Part shown: positions 6,010-6,049 of the stretch, piece by piece
How positions within the stretch are numbered: position 1 is the stretch's first letter
How the letters are laid out: every line of letters begins with the position of its first letter
NCBI GenBank assembly: GCA_947651335.1
Contig: CANSYV010000105.1
Coordinates: 1-6,049 of the forward strand
Direction of reading: 5' to 3'
DNA: 6,049 nucleotides
Source of the DNA: an uncultured Lachnospiraceae bacterium
GTDB taxonomy: Bacteria > Bacillota > Clostridia > Lachnospirales > Lachnospiraceae
Position numbers and translations under genes: made by a program
The notes under the pieces: generated by a model
Database searches by the model: none
Told to the model about the DNA's origin: nothing
What the model saw: the letters and a program-made list of their open reading frames with translations, nothing else

Positions 6010-6049
6010 GACGGAGAACAGATAGCAGACGGAGAACAGATACCAGACG
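6010..6049. repeat. 18-bp tandem repeat running off the right edge
   Basis: Two consecutive 18-bp units (6010-6027 and 6028-6045) begin GACGGAGAACAGATA and differ at only one position (G6025 versus C6043). A third unit begins with GACG at 6046-6049 where the window ends. Because 18 is a multiple of three, it would keep frame if translated. The DGEQI frame has a stop at 6004-6006 just before the array, so translation from further upstream in that frame is excluded. The array length is unknown. Confidence 0.6.

Noticed and set aside
5949..6049. Plus-strand frame from ATG 5949 open to the right edge, with Arg/Thr-rich repeat translation.
   Set aside because: No ribosome binding site, and its ATG overlaps the candidate minus-10 box; too short to judge without sequence beyond the edge.

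Overview
This window holds a four-gene, plus-strand carbohydrate-uptake operon from what is most likely a gut-type Firmicute of the class Clostridia, probably a Lachnospiraceae-like genome. That is an inference from three things: strong AGGAGG ribosome binding sites before every operon gene, a lipoprotein solute-binding protein with a long Ser/Asp/Gly/Thr linker, and visibly AT-rich intergenic DNA flanking moderately GC-rich genes. No rRNA, tRNA, IS element, CRISPR array or phage gene was seen.

Layout. Positions 1-87 hold the tail of an unrecognised plus-strand gene. From 88 to 917 there is no well-supported gene. This stretch contains two short, poorly supported open frames (plus strand, ending at 390; minus strand, ending at 480). 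They converge on a strong hairpin terminator at 423-478. After it comes an AT-rich regulatory region of about 340 bp. Its most notable element is an imperfect 19-bp direct repeat with a 42-bp (about four helical turns) period at 781-841.

The operon runs from 918 to 5717. First is a two-domain CUT2 (ribose/galactose/inositol-type) sugar ABC ATPase (918-2447). Next, overlapping it by one base, is the membrane permease (2447-3481). After an 82-bp gap with a stem-loop comes the lipoprotein substrate-binding protein (3564-4673). Last is a Gfo/Idh/MocA-family NAD(P)-dependent oxidoreductase with the catalytic Lys/Asp/His arrangement of inositol 2-dehydrogenase (4716-5717). A 15-bp perfect-stem hairpin terminator (5737-5784) closes the unit. 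The remaining 265 bp have no convincing gene, but show a small dyad, a possible promoter, and an 18-bp tandem repeat that runs off the right edge.

How the genes work together: the lipoprotein binds a monosaccharide or cyclitol outside the cell. The permease (presumably a homodimer) and the tandem-NBD ATPase import it. The oxidoreductase probably oxidises the imported compound, or a close derivative, in the cytoplasm. A cyclitol such as myo-inositol is the best guess for substrate, but the sequence does not prove it. The operon genes belong to well-known families. I did not find a clearly new biological system; the items most worth checking are the upstream repeats and the right-edge tandem repeat.
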